Counted from the first letter of the stretch, positions 9,753 to 20,794 are shown. The stretch: DNA of 63,365 nucleotides from Paracoccaceae bacterium (GCA_028097405.1 JAOHEK010000017.1:1-63365), one strand, 5' to 3'. Translations and numbers: made by a program. The notes: generated by a model from the letters alone, not told the origin.

Positions 9753-10392
9753 GCCGAACCTCGGTGCATGGGGGCACCTGCCGTTCTTTTCCCAAGACTG
9801 GCCGCGCATCCAAACCGCCCTTGCCGCCGAGACAAGGCCCGTCCTGCCGCCCGAACCCGACCGCTTCAAAGCCTTGGAACTCACAAAAGCGGAACACACC
9901 CGCGTGGTCATCTTAGGCCAAGACCCCTACCCAACCCCCGGCCACGCCATGGGCCTCGCCTTCTCGGTGACCAAATGCACCAAAATCCCGAAATCTCTGG
10001 TCAATATCTACAAGGAAATGGAAGACGACCTTGGCGATCAGCCCAACACTGGCGACCTCACACCTTGGGCCACCTCAGGCGTCCTCCTCCTCAATACTGC
10101 GCTTTCAGTTCCCGCCCACAGCGCTGGAGGCCACGCAAAGCTCGGCTGGTCAACCCTGACGGAACAAGTCCTTCACCACCTCTCGGATCGCCCGCGCGCC
10201 TTCCTTCTTTGGGGCAAACACGCACAATCCTTCACGCCCCACATCAAAGGCGACGGCCACTTCATCCTAAAAACTCCACATCCTTCCCCACTTTCCGCAT
10301 ACCGAGGCTTCTTTGGCTCAAAACCCTTCAGCCAAATCAACCACTGGCTCACCTCTAACGGCCAAACACCGATCCCATGGACGATGAGGTAA
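9745..10392 (+). CDS. ung: Uracil-DNA glycosylase, family 1
   Basis: Removes uracil from DNA to start base excision repair. The 215-residue protein has motif A as [18 protein letters not shown] (D60 as the water-activating residue, Y62 blocking thymine) and the HPSPLS leucine-loop motif at 179-184. The residue after Tyr62 is Pro rather than the His of E. coli Ung. A GTG at 9745 is chosen because the family sequence starts there (AKPNLGAWG); it overlaps the trpD stop. A DNA repair gene between trpD and trpC is unusual, and the spacer after it carries a dispersed palindromic repeat. Confidence 0.92.
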   Translation: MAKPNLGAWGHLPFFSQDWPRIQTALAAETRPVLPPEPDRFKALELTKAEHTRVVILGQDPYPTPGHAMGLAFSVTKCTKIPKSLVNIYKEMEDDLGDQPNTGDLTPWATSGVLLLNTALSVPAHSAGGHAKLGWSTLTEQVLHHLSDRPRAFLLWGKHAQSFTPHIKGDGHFILKTPHPSPLSAYRGFFGSKPFSQINHWLTSNGQTPIPWTMR

Positions 10393-10398
10393 CCCCCG

Positions 10399-10456
10399 CT
10401 TCTTCTGTCTGAAAACTTCGGGGGAATTGGCCCTTGGGCCAAGGGGGCAGAGCCCC
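10399..10456 (+). repeat. Dispersed palindromic intergenic repeat, copy A
   Basis: The spacer between ung and trpC has a CTTCTTCTG stretch, then ACTTCGGGGG, then the palindrome GGGGGCAGAGCCCC at 10443-10456. The same order occurs at 25336-25380 between ccmE and argC. This copy has an extra GGCCC-TT-GGGCC hairpin between the blocks. From memory, similar GGGGGCAGAGCCCCC elements are scattered in Rhodobacterales intergenic regions. The hairpins could slow or end transcription. Confidence 0.65.
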
Positions 10457-10498
10457 TAGCCACTTTTCACGAGCCCCGCAAAGGTCTAATGAAACGAC

Positions 10499-11305
10499 AT
10501 GACAAATGTACTCGACCGGATCAAAGCCTATAAACTGGACGAAGTGGTGGCCGCAAAGGCATCCCTTCCACTCGCCGCCCTTGAGGCGCAGGCAAAATCC
10601 GCACCAGCCCCCCGCGGCTTTGCGGCAGCCCTCACCGAAGCCAGCAAGACGGGCTATGGCCTGATTGCCGAGATCAAAAAGGCCAGCCCTTCCAAAGGCT
10701 TGATCCGCGAAGACTTCCACCCGGAAACCCTCGCGAAAGCTTACGAAGCTGGCGGTGCCACCTGCCTTTCGGTCCTGACCGACACGCCGTCGTTCCAAGG
10801 TGCGCCTGAATTCCTGCGCCAAGCCCGCGCTGCGACAAGCCTACCCTGTCTCAGGAAAGACTTCCTATACGACACCTACCAAGTCGCCGAAGCCCGCGCT
10901 TGGGGGGCCGATTGCATCCTGATCATCATGGCCAGTGTATCCGACACCCAAGCCGTGGAATTGGAAGATGCGGCCCTTCAATGGGGCATGGATGTTCTGG
11001 TCGAAGTCCACGACGACGCGGAACTTGACCGCGCGCTCCCCCTGAAATCACCACTTCTGGGCGTCAACAATCGCAACCTCAAGACGTTCGAGACCGATCT
11101 GGCCACCACCGAACGTCTCGCCAAAAGGGTCCCCGCTGACAAAACCCTCGTCGCCGAAAGCGGCCTGTTTACCCCCGCCGATCTGGCCCGCCTCGCTCAA
11201 ACAGGTGCGCGGCGCTTTCTGATTGGCGAAAGCCTGATGCGTCAGGCGGATGTCACCGCCGCCACCCGCGCAATCCTTGCAAACCCCGTCACCGGAGCCG
11301 CTTAA
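10499..11305 (+). CDS. trpC: Indole-3-glycerol phosphate synthase
   Basis: Closes the indole ring from carboxyphenylamino-deoxyribulose phosphate in tryptophan synthesis. The 268-residue TIM barrel carries the family blocks [35 protein letters not shown] and [12 protein letters not shown] with the expected catalytic Lys and Glu residues. It is not fused to TrpF. A 106-base spacer holding repeat copy A separates it from ung, the only sizeable gap in the run from trpG to moeA. moaC starts on the base after its stop codon. Confidence 0.96.
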   Translation: MTNVLDRIKAYKLDEVVAAKASLPLAALEAQAKSAPAPRGFAAALTEASKTGYGLIAEIKKASPSKGLIREDFHPETLAKAYEAGGATCLSVLTDTPSFQGAPEFLRQARAATSLPCLRKDFLYDTYQVAEARAWGADCILIIMASVSDTQAVELEDAALQWGMDVLVEVHDDAELDRALPLKSPLLGVNNRNLKTFETDLATTERLAKRVPADKTLVAESGLFTPADLARLAQTGARRFLIGESLMRQADVTAATRAILANPVTGAA

Positions 11306-11785
11306 ATGGCAGACCTCACACATTTCGACGCCAAGGGCGAAGCGCATATGGTCGATGTTTCGGGCAAAGCCGTGACCGACCGCCTTGCGGTTGCTGAAGG
11401 CTATATTCGCATGACGCCCGAGACTTTGGCCTTGATCACCGAAGGCCGTGCCAAGAAGGGCGATGTTCTGTCCGTTGCCCGTCTGGCAGGCATCATGGGC
11501 GCCAAGAAAACCGCCGATCTGATCCCGCTTTGCCACCCGTTGCCGATCACCAAAGTCGCGCTCGACCTGACCGCCGATCCCACTCGTCCGGGCATCCGCG
11601 TTGAGGCCACCGTTAAGACCGGCGGGCAAACCGGGGTCGAAATGGAAGCGCTCACGGCCGTCGCAACAGCCTGCCTTACCGTCTATGACATGGTGAAAGC
11701 GGTCGAGAAAAGCATGGTCATCGAAGGCATCCGCCTTGTGCTAAAAGAGGGCGGTAAATCAGGACGTTATGAGGCCACCAAGTGA
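11306..11785 (+). CDS. moaC: Cyclic pyranopterin monophosphate synthase MoaC
   Basis: Acts after MoaA in molybdenum cofactor synthesis to form cyclic pyranopterin monophosphate. The 159-residue protein has the MoaC blocks [30 protein letters not shown] and [13 protein letters not shown]. It starts immediately after the trpC stop, and its stop overlaps the GTG start of moeA. Coupling of trpC with moaC and moeA is a common Rhodobacterales arrangement. Confidence 0.96.
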   Translation: MADLTHFDAKGEAHMVDVSGKAVTDRLAVAEGYIRMTPETLALITEGRAKKGDVLSVARLAGIMGAKKTADLIPLCHPLPITKVALDLTADPTRPGIRVEATVKTGGQTGVEMEALTAVATACLTVYDMVKAVEKSMVIEGIRLVLKEGGKSGRYEATK

Positions 11786-12942
11786 TCACCGTCGATCGCG
11801 CGCTTGGCCATATCTTTGATCTTGTCACGCCGCTGGCTTCGGAAACGATTTCGATCCGCCATGCTGCGAACCGCGTCCTGACGGCTCCTGTCGTCGCCGC
11901 ACGCAACCAACCCCCTTTCCGCGCCAGCGTGATGGATGGTTATGCGGTGGCAGGCGAACATTCCGTCTATACAGTGATCGGCGAAGCCGCCGCTGGGCAC
12001 GAATTTTCAGGGTGTTTAGAGCCGGGCCAAGCCACTCGTATCTTCACCGGTGCGCCCCTACCGACAGGCGCAACCCGCGTCATCATCCAAGAAGACATCG
12101 CCCGCGACGGCGACCAGATCACCGTTGCGGAAAACGCTGATACCCAAGCCTATATCCGGGACATTGGCGTCGACTTTTCCGCCGGTGACCGGATCGAAGC
12201 GCCCCGCCGCCTGACGCCTGCCGATCTTGCCCTATGCGCGGCGATGAACGTGGCGCAGGTCACCGTCGCCCGCAAACCCCAAGTGGCTTTGGTCGCGACA
12301 GGCGACGAATTGGTTATGCCGGGCGAAGTGCCGCGCGCCGATCAGATCATCGCATCGAACACTTTCGGGCTGGCCGCAATGTTCGAAGCCGAAGGCGCAA
12401 CAGCCCGGCTGTTACCAATCGCGGGGGATACCCATGCCTCGCTTGAGGCAGCGCTGCACCTTGCCGCAACCGCAGACCTTGTCGTCACCATCGGTGGAGC
12501 ATCCGTTGGAGATCACGATTTGGTGGGCGAAGTGGCGGGCAACCTTGGCCTTGATCGTGCCTTTTACAAGATCGCTATGCGCCCCGGAAAACCTCTGATG
12601 GCGGGACGCATTGATGGCACCCCCATGGTCGGCCTGCCCGGCAACCCCGTCTCGTCTATGGTCTGCGGACATATCTTCCTGCGGCCCATGCTGCGCGCAA
12701 TGCAAGGGCTGGCTGCCGACCGGCTTGTCGAACAGACGGCCCACCTCGCCAATCCGATACCCGCGAACGGCAACCGCGAACATTACATGCGCGCCCATCT
12801 GGACGGTGATCAGGTCACTGTTGCAGACCGCCAAGACAGCTCACTTTTGTCGGTTCTGTCGGGCGCGAACGCTTTGGTCATCCGCGCACCACATGCCCCA
12901 GCGGGCGAAATCGGCGAAACCGTGTCGTTGATAAAATTTTAA
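11782..12942 (+). CDS. moeA: Molybdopterin molybdenumtransferase MoeA
   Basis: Inserts molybdate into adenylated molybdopterin, the last general step of molybdenum cofactor synthesis. The 386-residue protein has the [13 protein letters not shown] motif, the MogA-like domain with [10 protein letters not shown] and [11 protein letters not shown], and the [11 protein letters not shown] block. It begins at a GTG overlapping the moaC stop by 4 bases. The lexA promoter follows directly. Confidence 0.95.
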   Translation: MITVDRALGHIFDLVTPLASETISIRHAANRVLTAPVVAARNQPPFRASVMDGYAVAGEHSVYTVIGEAAAGHEFSGCLEPGQATRIFTGAPLPTGATRVIIQEDIARDGDQITVAENADTQAYIRDIGVDFSAGDRIEAPRRLTPADLALCAAMNVAQVTVARKPQVALVATGDELVMPGEVPRADQIIASNTFGLAAMFEAEGATARLLPIAGDTHASLEAALHLAATADLVVTIGGASVGDHDLVGEVAGNLGLDRAFYKIAMRPGKPLMAGRIDGTPMVGLPGNPVSSMVCGHIFLRPMLRAMQGLAADRLVEQTAHLANPIPANGNREHYMRAHLDGDQVTVADRQDSSLLSVLSGANALVIRAPHAPAGEIGETVSLIKF

Positions 12943-12948
12943 CGAAGA

Positions 12949-12988
12949 TTGACACAAACGGGGAACGCGCATAGAACATACCTCGAAC
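12949..12988 (+). promoter_or_regulatory. lexA promoter with a triple SOS box
   Basis: Three GAAC units at 12963, 12974 and 12985 are each separated by exactly 7 bases, forming two overlapping GAAC-N7-GAAC sites, the known alphaproteobacterial LexA operator. A -35 TTGACA at 12949-12954 lies 17 bases from a -10-like TAGAAC at 12972-12977, so the operator covers the -10 element. LexA binding here would block its own transcription. A strong AGAGGAG ribosome binding site follows before the ATG at 13032. Confidence 0.88.
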
Positions 12989-13031
12989 ACCCGCATTTTA
13001 AGCCGGAAAAGATCAGAGGAGCATTCACCCC

Positions 13032-13724
13032 ATGCTGACCCGTAAACAACTGGATTTGCTTGAATTTATTCATAAACGCGTCCAAAAAGACGGCGTTCCG
13101 CCTTCGTTCGACGAAATGAAGGAAGCGTTGGATCTGCGGTCCAAATCCGGCATCCATAGGTTAATCACAGCGCTGGAAGAACGCGGCTTCATCCGCCGCC
13201 TTGCGCACCGTGCCCGCGCAATCGAAATTGTCAAACTGCCTGATGCTCTCGACAAAGGAGCAACTTTCGTGCCCCGCGTGATCGAAGGCAACAAGACCGA
13301 CGACCCGCCTCAGCCCGCGAATGCGATGCCGATCGAGGCCAATGCGATTGAATTGCCTGTAATGGGTCAAATCGCTGCTGGTGTCCCGATTGCCGCGATC
13401 AGCGAAGTCAGCCACAAGGTCGCCGTGCCCGGTCAGATGGTCGGCAAAGGCAACCACTATGCCCTTGAAGTGCAAGGCGATTCAATGATCGACGCGGGCA
13501 TCAACAATGGCGATATCGTCGTGATCCGCGAAACCACCACCGCCGACAATGGCGACATCGTCGTGGCCTTAGTGAAAGATGAAGAAGCCACGCTGAAACG
13601 CTTTCGCCAACAGGGCAACACCATCGCCCTAGAAGCCGCGAACCCGGCCTATGAAACCCGGCTTTACCAAGACGATCAGGTCAAAGTGCAGGGCCGTCTT
13701 GTGGGTCTGATCCGAAGCTATTGA
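13032..13724 (+). CDS. lexA: SOS transcriptional repressor LexA
   Basis: Represses DNA-damage genes and self-cleaves when stimulated by RecA filaments. The 230-residue protein has an N-terminal winged helix ([13 protein letters not shown] through the SKSGIHRLI recognition helix), the Ala116-Gly117 cleavage site, and the Ser151 (GDSMIDAG) / Lys189 (ATLKRF) catalytic dyad. It is somewhat longer than E. coli LexA because of a linker rich in acidic residues and Pro. It has its own promoter with SOS boxes and converges on comEC. Confidence 0.97.
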   Translation: MLTRKQLDLLEFIHKRVQKDGVPPSFDEMKEALDLRSKSGIHRLITALEERGFIRRLAHRARAIEIVKLPDALDKGATFVPRVIEGNKTDDPPQPANAMPIEANAIELPVMGQIAAGVPIAAISEVSHKVAVPGQMVGKGNHYALEVQGDSMIDAGINNGDIVVIRETTTADNGDIVVALVKDEEATLKRFRQQGNTIALEAANPAYETRLYQDDQVKVQGRLVGLIRSY

Positions 13725-13799
13725 GTTAAGCGCGGAGGGCGCGCCGAGCGATAGCTTTGCGCGCACTTCGTCGCGACGTGCACAACACGGCGCAAACCT

Positions 13800-15845
13800 T
13801 CAAGGCGACCAAAGCCTTTGCCCACGCACATCCCGCGACGATATGATCTTCAGACCATCCAAATCAGGTTCCAGCGACAACGCCCCCTCGCGGCGCAGGC
13901 GTTTCAAATCGTAAACTGCACATCCCTTTGGCGCAGTTAAGTCGACATTAACCACGACCAAGGCGTAGGCTTCGCAATCCGCCACAGCTTTGGCGGCAGC
14001 GACCTTGCCGGTGGCATGCAGGACCTCGGCCCCACCCACGGAAAACCACCGCATGCGCCCCTCGGTCTTGAAAACTCCACGGGCATGGGCGTCGGACTGC
14101 GCAACCGGATCACCGTCGTTTTCCAACCAGACGTCAGCCGCAAATCCGTCGCCCTGCGGTTTCGATAGCGCACGTCCATCCTCCGTCATCACCCCGACCA
14201 ACCCACCGCTTTGACTGACCAGAACTGAAGGCCGCTCGGCCACCGACCAGAAAACCAACGCCAGTGCCGATACGGGAACGCCCAAAACCCGCCCCCACCC
14301 TTGCCAGATCACGATGATCAAACCGCCGATTGCCAGTAACGGCAGGACCAGCGCCGAAGGTGCCACGACGAACGAAAGCGATCCTGACCAAGCCGCGACG
14401 GTCTCGGCCACCAACAAAATCCAGAGGATTGCAGGCTTCATTACGCCCAAGCCAATCCACGCCAAACCAAAGGGGGACAGTACGGCCGCCAACACGGCGC
14501 CCGGAATGATGATAGCTCCCATCAACGGCACCGACACCACGTTGGCGATCAGCCCGTAGTGCGGCACCTGATTGAAATGCGCCGCCGCGAAAGGGGCCGT
14601 TGCCATGCCCGCCACAAAGGACGACAGCGCCACGCCGCCCATAAAACGCGCCCACTTCGGCCAACGTCCCTTGGTGCCGGGCGCTAATCGCATGGCTCCG
14701 AAAACAGCGACCAAAGCGGTTGTGGCGGCAAAAGACATCTGAAATCCCGGCCCATAAAGCGCCTCGGGCCGCAGGGTCAACACAATGAAAGCCGCCACCG
14801 CCACGGCCCGCAAAGTGACCGCACGCCGATCCACCAAAACAGCCACGAACATGACCGAGACCATGATATAGGCACGCTCGGTCGCGACATTCCCGCCCGA
14901 CAACGCCAGATAGACCGCGCCTGCCGCCAAGGCCCCAAGTGCTGCGATCTTGCGGCTTGGCACATAAAGCGACACACCGGCCAACGCCAATCTTAACACC
15001 GCAAAGACGAACCCCGTCAGCAAGCCCATATGCAGCCCGGAAATCGCCAGTAGGTGCGCTAGGTTCGACGCTCGAAGGGCGTCTAGCGTTCCCTGATCCA
15101 TGAACGAGCGATCCCCCGTCGTAATCGCCGCCGCGAAGCCCCCCGCGCGTCCCGGCATGCCCTCGCGAACTGCCGCTGACATGGCGAACCGTTGCCTTTC
15201 GATCCAAAGACCCAAGCCCGCCGCTTCATGTTCGCTTAACGCCAAAACCGGGGTGCGCGTATATCCGACCGCGCCCAATTGCAGAAACCACGCGTGACGG
15301 CGAAAATCATAGCCCCCCGGTTCAACCGCCCCACCCGGCGGAGAAAGGTGCCCGGTTAGGATAACAGTCATGCCGGGCTCGGGCGTGATGAACCCTTGTG
15401 TGCCATGCATCGACACACGAACCCGGACGGGTGTGCGATCCGGTGGGACATCGCGCAAAATCACCCGGTCCAACGTCAAACGCACCGCATCCGAGGCGGA
15501 TCGGTCAATCGTTACGATCCGCCCTTCAATTGGGCCGTAATAACGAAACTCCAGAACATTTGCCGCGACCGTATGTGCGCGATACCCGGCGACAGCCAAA
15601 CCGGCCATAGCTAGCAAAAGGGCAATCAGAACAATGCGAATTCCGCCGCCAACGTACACGAACATCCCACCGCAAACCGCCGAAATAATTGCCAAAATAA
15701 ACCAATCGCCATGCGATGGTTCGAACCTAAGGGAAAAGTAGATCGCAATGCCCGTGCCATAGAACACCGAGGCCCAAGGAAACAGATATCCACGCTGCCG
15801 GTCGATGATGTCAGATAGAGCTGTTAACGGGCGCACTCTTGCCAC
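13800..15845 (-). CDS. comEC: ComEC/Rec2-family DNA uptake channel
   Basis: Inner-membrane protein that in competent bacteria passes single-stranded DNA into the cytoplasm. The 681-residue protein has N-terminal transmembrane helices, the DUF4131 OB-like part, then the Competence domain with [19 protein letters not shown] and the [10 protein letters not shown] helices. The C-terminal beta-lactamase-like domain of long ComEC proteins looks absent or much reduced. It lies tail to tail with lexA and head to head with gltX. ComEC is used to take up gene-transfer-agent DNA in Rhodobacter capsulatus, relevant because this window also holds agent-type lysis and regulator genes. Confidence 0.9.
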   Translation of the reverse strand: MARVRPLTALSDIIDRQRGYLFPWASVFYGTGIAIYFSLRFEPSHGDWFILAIISAVCGGMFVYVGGGIRIVLIALLLAMAGLAVAGYRAHTVAANVLEFRYYGPIEGRIVTIDRSASDAVRLTLDRVILRDVPPDRTPVRVRVSMHGTQGFITPEPGMTVILTGHLSPPGGAVEPGGYDFRRHAWFLQLGAVGYTRTPVLALSEHEAAGLGLWIERQRFAMSAAVREGMPGRAGGFAAAITTGDRSFMDQGTLDALRASNLAHLLAISGLHMGLLTGFVFAVLRLALAGVSLYVPSRKIAALGALAAGAVYLALSGGNVATERAYIMVSVMFVAVLVDRRAVTLRAVAVAAFIVLTLRPEALYGPGFQMSFAATTALVAVFGAMRLAPGTKGRWPKWARFMGGVALSSFVAGMATAPFAAAHFNQVPHYGLIANVVSVPLMGAIIIPGAVLAAVLSPFGLAWIGLGVMKPAILWILLVAETVAAWSGSLSFVVAPSALVLPLLAIGGLIIVIWQGWGRVLGVPVSALALVFWSVAERPSVLVSQSGGLVGVMTEDGRALSKPQGDGFAADVWLENDGDPVAQSDAHARGVFKTEGRMRWFSVGGAEVLHATGKVAAAKAVADCEAYALVVVNVDLTAPKGCAVYDLKRLRREGALSLEPDLDGLKIISSRDVRGQRLWSP

Positions 15846-15913
15846 CTCCGAGCGCCTTGACTACACCGCAACCGACTTATGCTGCTCATAGTTTCCAGAA
15901 GGTTAATGCACCC

Positions 15914-17317
15914 ATGACCGACCGCCCCGTCGTCACCCGCTTTGCACCCTCGCCTACAGGGTTTCTTCATATTGGCGGTGCCCGCACGGCACTGTTCAAC
16001 TGGCTTTTTGCCCGCCATTCGGGTGGAAAATTCCTGTTGCGGATCGAAGACACGGATCGCGCGCGCTCAACTCCTGAAGCTACGCAGGCGATTTTCGCGG
16101 GCCTTAAGTGGTTGGGTCTGGATTGGGACGGCGATGCGACCAGTCAATTCGAAGGTGCGAGCCGTCACGCCGAAGTCGCAAATGAAATGCTGGCGAACGG
16201 TAAGGCGTTCAAATGTTTTGCCACGCAGGACGAAATCGAAGCCTTCCGCGAACAAGCCCGCGCCGAGGGGAAATCGACGCTTTATCGCTCGCCATGGCGT
16301 GATGTGCCCGAAGCCGACCAACCCGACGCGCCCTTCGTTGTCCGCGTCAAAGCGCCCCGCGAAGGCGTGACAGTGATCAAAGACCGGGTTCAGGGCGATG
16401 TCACGATCAAGAACGATCAGTTGGACGATATGATCGTGCTGCGCTCGGACGGGACACCGGTCTATATGCTAGCGGTTGTGGTCGATGACCATGACATGGG
16501 CGTCACTCATGTGATCCGGGGTGACGATCATCTGAACAACGCCGCACGCCAAATGCTGGTTTACAACGCCATGGGTTGGGACGTGCCGGTCTGGGCCCAC
16601 GTGCCTTTGATCCACGGTGAAGACGGCAAGAAACTGTCGAAACGCCATGGTGCCCTTGGTGTCGAAGAATGGGCCAGCGAAGGCTATCCCGCATCGGGCA
16701 TGAAGAACTATCTGGCGCGCCTTGGCTGGGGTCACGGCGACGATGAGTTCTTTACCACGGCGCAAGCCACTCAATGGTTTGACCTGACCGGGATCAAGAA
16801 GGCACCGGCCCGGTTTGATACCAAAAAGCTAGCAAATCTGTCGGGCCAGCACATTGCAGCGACGGGTGATGCCGAGCTTGTGGCAGGGATTCAGGAATAT
16901 TTGACCTTTAGCGGTCAGAAGGCGCTAACGGAGCCTCAAACCAAGGACATAGAACGCGCGATGTATTGCCTGAAGGAACGCGCGAAGAATTACACGGAGC
17001 TTATTGATAAAGCACACTTTATACTAACGAACCGTCCCATCGATAAAGACGAAAAGTCGGCTCAGATGTTGGAATCGCCCAACAAAGAGATGCTACGTGA
17101 TTTGACGCCGCAATTGCGAACTGCTACTTGGAATCGCGAAGCGCTAGAGGGTGTTGTTCAGTCTCTGGCCGAAGCAAATGGCACAAAGCTGGGCAAGCTG
17201 GCAGGGCCTCTTCGGGCGGCTCTCACAGGTCGTCCAGTGTCCCCTAGCGTCTTTGATATGATGCTTCTGCTTGGACGCGAAGAAACTGTGTTACGAATTG
17301 ACGACGCGGCGGCCTAA
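15914..17317 (+). CDS. gltX: Glutamate-tRNA ligase
   Basis: Charges tRNA-Glu, and in bacteria lacking GlnRS also tRNA-Gln for amidation. The 467-residue class I synthetase has HIGG at residues 19-22 and the KMSKS-equivalent KLSKRHG near 240, with [16 protein letters not shown] at the start and an all-helical anticodon-binding half. The ATG at 15914 follows an AGAAGG ribosome binding site. A weak -35-like TTGACT is at 15857. Alphaproteobacteria often carry two gltX genes; which paralogue this is cannot be decided here. Confidence 0.95.
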   Translation: MTDRPVVTRFAPSPTGFLHIGGARTALFNWLFARHSGGKFLLRIEDTDRARSTPEATQAIFAGLKWLGLDWDGDATSQFEGASRHAEVANEMLANGKAFKCFATQDEIEAFREQARAEGKSTLYRSPWRDVPEADQPDAPFVVRVKAPREGVTVIKDRVQGDVTIKNDQLDDMIVLRSDGTPVYMLAVVVDDHDMGVTHVIRGDDHLNNAARQMLVYNAMGWDVPVWAHVPLIHGEDGKKLSKRHGALGVEEWASEGYPASGMKNYLARLGWGHGDDEFFTTAQATQWFDLTGIKKAPARFDTKKLANLSGQHIAATGDAELVAGIQEYLTFSGQKALTEPQTKDIERAMYCLKERAKNYTELIDKAHFILTNRPIDKDEKSAQMLESPNKEMLRDLTPQLRTATWNREALEGVVQSLAEANGTKLGKLAGPLRAALTGRPVSPSVFDMMLLLGREETVLRIDDAAA

Positions 17318-17379
17318 GCAAAGGCTTAAATGTCGACCACCGACACCGTTTGGTGAAACCAAAAAAGGGTATGAAAAAT

Positions 17380-18675
17380 ATGGCAGACACCGCGAAAACC
17401 GCCACACTGACGATCGACGGCAAAGAGATCGAGCTGCCAATACTCTCACCGACCCTTGGCCCTGACGTCATTGATATTCGAAAGCTATATGCTCAGGGTG
17501 ATGTTTTCACTTATGACCCCGGCTTCACGTCAACTGCGTCTTGTGACAGCACAATCACCTTCATCGATGGCGACAAAGGCGAACTTTTGCATCGCGGTTA
17601 TCCGATTGATCAGCTCGCGGAAAAATCGCATTTCCTCGAAGTCTGCTACTTGCTGCTTTACGGCGAACTGCCATCTGCGACAAAGCTCGAGGAATTTGAA
17701 AATCTGGTGACCAATCACACCATGCTTCACGAGCAAATGATGTATTTTTTCAGAGGCTTCCGCCGCGATGCGCATCCTATGGCCATTATGGTTGGTGTGG
17801 TTGGCGCGATGTCGGCTTTCTATCACGACAGCACCGATATTTCTGATCCGCACCAGCGCGAAGTTGCGTCAATCCGCCTTATCGCGAAAATGCCGACGAT
17901 TGCGGCTTGGGCCTATAAATTCTCGATTGGCCAGCCCTTTGTCTATCCACGCAACGATATGGACTATGCGTCGAACTTTCTGCGCATGTGCTTTGCGGTT
18001 CCTGCTGAAGACTACGAAGTGAACCCCATTCTGGCGCGTGCCATGGACCGGATTTTCACGCTTCATGCGGATCACGAACAGAATGCCTCGACCTCGACTG
18101 TGCGCCTGGCGTCGTCATCGGGTGCGAACCCGTTCGCTTGTATCGCCGCTGGCATCGCCTGCCTTTGGGGCCCTGCCCATGGTGGTGCGAACCAAGCTTG
18201 CCTTGAGATGTTAGAAGAAATTGGCACCGTCGACCGCATTCCTGAATTCATTGCGCGCGCCAAGGACAAGAACGACGACTATCGCCTGATGGGCTTTGGC
18301 CACCGCGTGTATAAGAATTTCGATCCTCGCGCGACGGTCATGAAGCAATCGGCGGATGAGGTGCTTGAGCTTTTGGGTGTCGAGAACAACCCGAAACTAC
18401 AGGTCGCCAAAGAACTGGAACGCCAGGCGCTGGAAGACCCATATTTCGCAGACAAGAAGTTGTTCCCGAACGTGGATTTCTATTCGGGCATAATTCTTGA
18501 AGCCATGGGTTTCCCGACGTCCATGTTCACGCCGATTTTCTCACTGGCCCGCACCGTTGGCTGGATCAGCCAGTGGAAGGAAATGATCGCGGATCCACAG
18601 AACAAGATCGGTCGTCCGCGCCAGCTTTACGTCGGTGAGAAAGCGCGCGATTACGTGGATGTGGAAAATCGCTAA
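17380..18675 (+). CDS. gltA: Citrate synthase, type II
   Basis: Condenses oxaloacetate and acetyl-CoA at the entry of the TCA cycle. The 431-residue protein has the catalytic histidines in [13 protein letters not shown] and [14 protein letters not shown] and the catalytic Asp in PNVDFYSG. Its length is close to E. coli GltA (427). The ATG at 17380 gives the family start [10 protein letters not shown] and has AAAGGG about 10 bases upstream; two earlier in-frame starts add only a short basic tail. A clear hairpin terminator follows. Confidence 0.96.
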   Translation: MADTAKTATLTIDGKEIELPILSPTLGPDVIDIRKLYAQGDVFTYDPGFTSTASCDSTITFIDGDKGELLHRGYPIDQLAEKSHFLEVCYLLLYGELPSATKLEEFENLVTNHTMLHEQMMYFFRGFRRDAHPMAIMVGVVGAMSAFYHDSTDISDPHQREVASIRLIAKMPTIAAWAYKFSIGQPFVYPRNDMDYASNFLRMCFAVPAEDYEVNPILARAMDRIFTLHADHEQNASTSTVRLASSSGANPFACIAAGIACLWGPAHGGANQACLEMLEEIGTVDRIPEFIARAKDKNDDYRLMGFGHRVYKNFDPRATVMKQSADEVLELLGVENNPKLQVAKELERQALEDPYFADKKLFPNVDFYSGIILEAMGFPTSMFTPIFSLARTVGWISQWKEMIADPQNKIGRPRQLYVGEKARDYVDVENR

Positions 18676-18703
18676 ACCTCTGATACGAAATCCATAAAAA
18701 GCG

Positions 18704-18733
18704 AATGCCCAGTGGAATTGACTGGGCATTTTG
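18704..18733 (+). terminator. Rho-independent terminator after gltA
   Basis: A perfect 10-bp stem (AATGCCCAGT with ACTGGGCATT) and a 7-base loop, followed by TTTTGCG. It lies 28 bases after the gltA stop and separates citrate synthase from the alternative oxidase gene. Confidence 0.85.
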
Positions 18734-18823
18734 CGTTGTGGAACACAGTTGAGCAATATTGCCGCAGCGCAGCGTTATTCTGGAAAAACGACCTATCTTA
18801 ACTTAAGAACAAAGGAGAGGGTT

Positions 18824-19468
18824 ATGAAAATCACGCAAGACCAGACCCGGCAGACGAACTTAGAAATCCACCACGTCCCACAGGATTTTCGTGACCGCAT
18901 CGCGCTGAAAACTGTAAAGTTCATGCGTATTTTTGCCGACAAGTTCTTTGCCAAACGCTATGGACACCGCGCCGTTGTGCTAGAAACCGTCGCCGCCGTA
19001 CCCGGCATGGTTGGCGGGCTTTTGCAGCACCTGAAGGCCATTCGTCATATCCGTGATGATCAGGGCTGGATCAAAGAACTTTTGGACGAAGCCGACAACG
19101 AACGCATGCACCTGATGACGTTCATCAAAATCGCAGAACCGACTAGGGCGGAACGGCTGCTAATTGTGCTGGGCCAAGCGGTTTTCTATAATGCATACTT
19201 CTGGACCTACCTTTTAGCACCGCGCGTCGCGCACCGGATCGTTGGGTATCTCGAAGAAGAGGCCGTGTTCAGCTATACCGAGTACTTGCAAGAGATCGAC
19301 GCAGGCCGGGTCGAAAACGTACCCGCCCCTCAGATCGCTATCGACTACTGGTCGCTTCGTACGGATGCACGCCTGCGCGACGTCGTGCTAGCCGTGCGTG
19401 CCGACGAGGCCCTGCACCGTGACACCAACCATGAATTCGCGAACCAATTGGTTGCAGGCATGCACTAG
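18824..19468 (+). CDS. aox: Alternative (cyanide-insensitive) ubiquinol oxidase
   Basis: A di-iron membrane quinol oxidase that reduces oxygen to water without pumping protons. The 214-residue protein has all four AOX boxes: [13 protein letters not shown] (E54), NERMHLM (E93, H96), [11 protein letters not shown] (near E145) and [11 protein letters not shown] (E195, H198). A long hydrophobic helix (about 112-133) fits the monotopic membrane surface. The ATG at 18824 is fixed by AAAGGAGAGG just upstream. The leader has a perfect GCAATATTGC palindrome at 18753-18762. AOX is typical of plants and fungi and sporadic in proteobacteria; it would protect respiration when cytochrome oxidases are inhibited by NO, cyanide or sulfide. 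Confidence 0.93.
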   Translation: MKITQDQTRQTNLEIHHVPQDFRDRIALKTVKFMRIFADKFFAKRYGHRAVVLETVAAVPGMVGGLLQHLKAIRHIRDDQGWIKELLDEADNERMHLMTFIKIAEPTRAERLLIVLGQAVFYNAYFWTYLLAPRVAHRIVGYLEEEAVFSYTEYLQEIDAGRVENVPAPQIAIDYWSLRTDARLRDVVLAVRADEALHRDTNHEFANQLVAGMH

Positions 19469-19471
19469 GGC

Positions 19472-20251
19472 TTAACGCCCCTCGTATTCGGCAGGTCGTT
19501 TTTCTAGGAAGGCCATAACGCCTTCCCGGAAATCCCGCGACTTGCCGCATTCGCCTTGCAACTGTGCTTCCAGCATCAACTGTTCTTCCAAAGAATTACC
19601 GTAGGTACCCCGGATTGCTGCTTTGGTATGACCGTAGGCCAGCGTCGGCCCCGAGGCGAGCTTGGCCGCCCGCTTGCGCCAATGGGCCGCAAACTCGTCG
19701 TCCGGCACGGCTTCCCAGATCATGCCCCATTCAACCGCTTGTTTCGCACTGACGGGTTCGGCAAATAACGCCGCCCCCATGGCGCGAGCGAACCCAACCT
19801 GGCGCGGCAACCAATAGGTTCCGCCCGCGTCGGGGATCAGGCCGATGCGTGTGAACGCCTGCAGAAATACAGCACGATCGGCTGCAATCACGACGTCCGC
19901 CGCCAAGGCCAGATTGGCCCCAGCACCTGCAGCCGCCCCGTTCACGGCAGAAATCGTTGGAACTTCGCAGTCGTAAATCGCGCGCAACAAAGGAACATAT
20001 TCATCCCGCAACGTCCGCTCCATATTCACGCTATCAAAGGATGTTTTTGCGTCGCCCAAATCCTGACCTGAACAAAAGGCATCCCCCGCCCCCGTCAAGA
20101 CAATCGCGCGTGCCTCTTTCGCGGCGGCCTTAACCGCATGCAACAGCTCGGCCCGCATCTGCGTGTTCAAAGCGTTTTTGCGATCAGCCCGGTTCAGCAT
20201 GATCTCGGCATAGCCCGAGGTGTAGCTCAGGCGAATGGTCTGATAGTCCAT
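19472..20251 (-). CDS. Enoyl-CoA hydratase/isomerase family, PaaG-like
   Basis: A 259-residue crotonase-fold protein. The oxyanion-hole segments are AFCSGQDLGDAK and NGAAAGAGANLALAADVVIA, and LIPDAGGTYWLPR holds the Asp that PaaG uses instead of a hydratase Glu. This fits 2-(1,2-epoxy-1,2-dihydrophenyl)acetyl-CoA isomerase of phenylacetate breakdown, but no other paa gene is nearby. The start at 20251 follows AAGGA; an earlier in-frame ATG adds residues absent from the family. It is last in the ccm minus-strand run and its stop nearly touches that of the oxidase gene. Confidence 0.78.
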   Translation of the reverse strand: MDYQTIRLSYTSGYAEIMLNRADRKNALNTQMRAELLHAVKAAAKEARAIVLTGAGDAFCSGQDLGDAKTSFDSVNMERTLRDEYVPLLRAIYDCEVPTISAVNGAAAGAGANLALAADVVIAADRAVFLQAFTRIGLIPDAGGTYWLPRQVGFARAMGAALFAEPVSAKQAVEWGMIWEAVPDDEFAAHWRKRAAKLASGPTLAYGHTKAAIRGTYGNSLEEQLMLEAQLQGECGKSRDFREGVMAFLEKRPAEYEGR

Positions 20252-20344
20252 TGGGCAATCCTTTTGGAAACGACCTTTAAATGATAAGTGAACGGATTGG
20301 TTCAAAAAAGGGGCAATCTTCGCGCGCGACGCGACGTTCTGCGC

Positions 20345-20794
20345 CTAGTCATCCAAAAGTTCGGCCAATCGCGCTTCTTCGCCCGAGGTCAAAGCCTCTG
20401 GTGCGTCATCATCGCGCCGTCGCCGGATATAGACGCCCGAGATACCAAGTGCGGCCAACAACAGCACCGGTCCCGCGACCCAAAGGATCACGTTCGACCC
20501 CGTCACAGGCGGATTGAGAAGTACGTATTCGCCATAGCGGTCCACGATAAAGGCCATTGCCTCGTCGTCCGTATCGCCACCCGCAATTCTCTCGCGCACT
20601 AAAACGCGGAGATCCCGGGCCAATTCGGCATTGCTTTCGTCGATGGATTCATTGCGACAGACCAGACAGCGCAGCTCCTTTGAAAGCGCACGTGCGCGGT
20701 CTTCAAGGACCGGATCCTCAAGCATCTCGCCGGGTTCTACGGCCCAAGCAGCACCCGCCATCATCACCAAGAAAGCCAAAGCGCGCAGGATCAT
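20345..20794 (-). CDS. ccmH: Cytochrome c maturation protein CcmH
   Basis: Part of the haem lyase complex; it reduces the Cys-x-x-Cys of apocytochrome c. The 149-residue form (short CcmH/Ccl2 type, without the TPR part) has a signal peptide, the LRCLVCRNESI redox motif in a three-helix domain, and one transmembrane helix near residue 100. It overlaps the ccmF stop by 4 bases (ATGA). The longer upstream frame is shadow sequence inside ccmF. Confidence 0.94.
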   Translation of the reverse strand: MILRALAFLVMMAGAAWAVEPGEMLEDPVLEDRARALSKELRCLVCRNESIDESNAELARDLRVLVRERIAGGDTDDEAMAFIVDRYGEYVLLNPPVTGSNVILWVAGPVLLLAALGISGVYIRRRRDDDAPEALTSGEEARLAELLDD

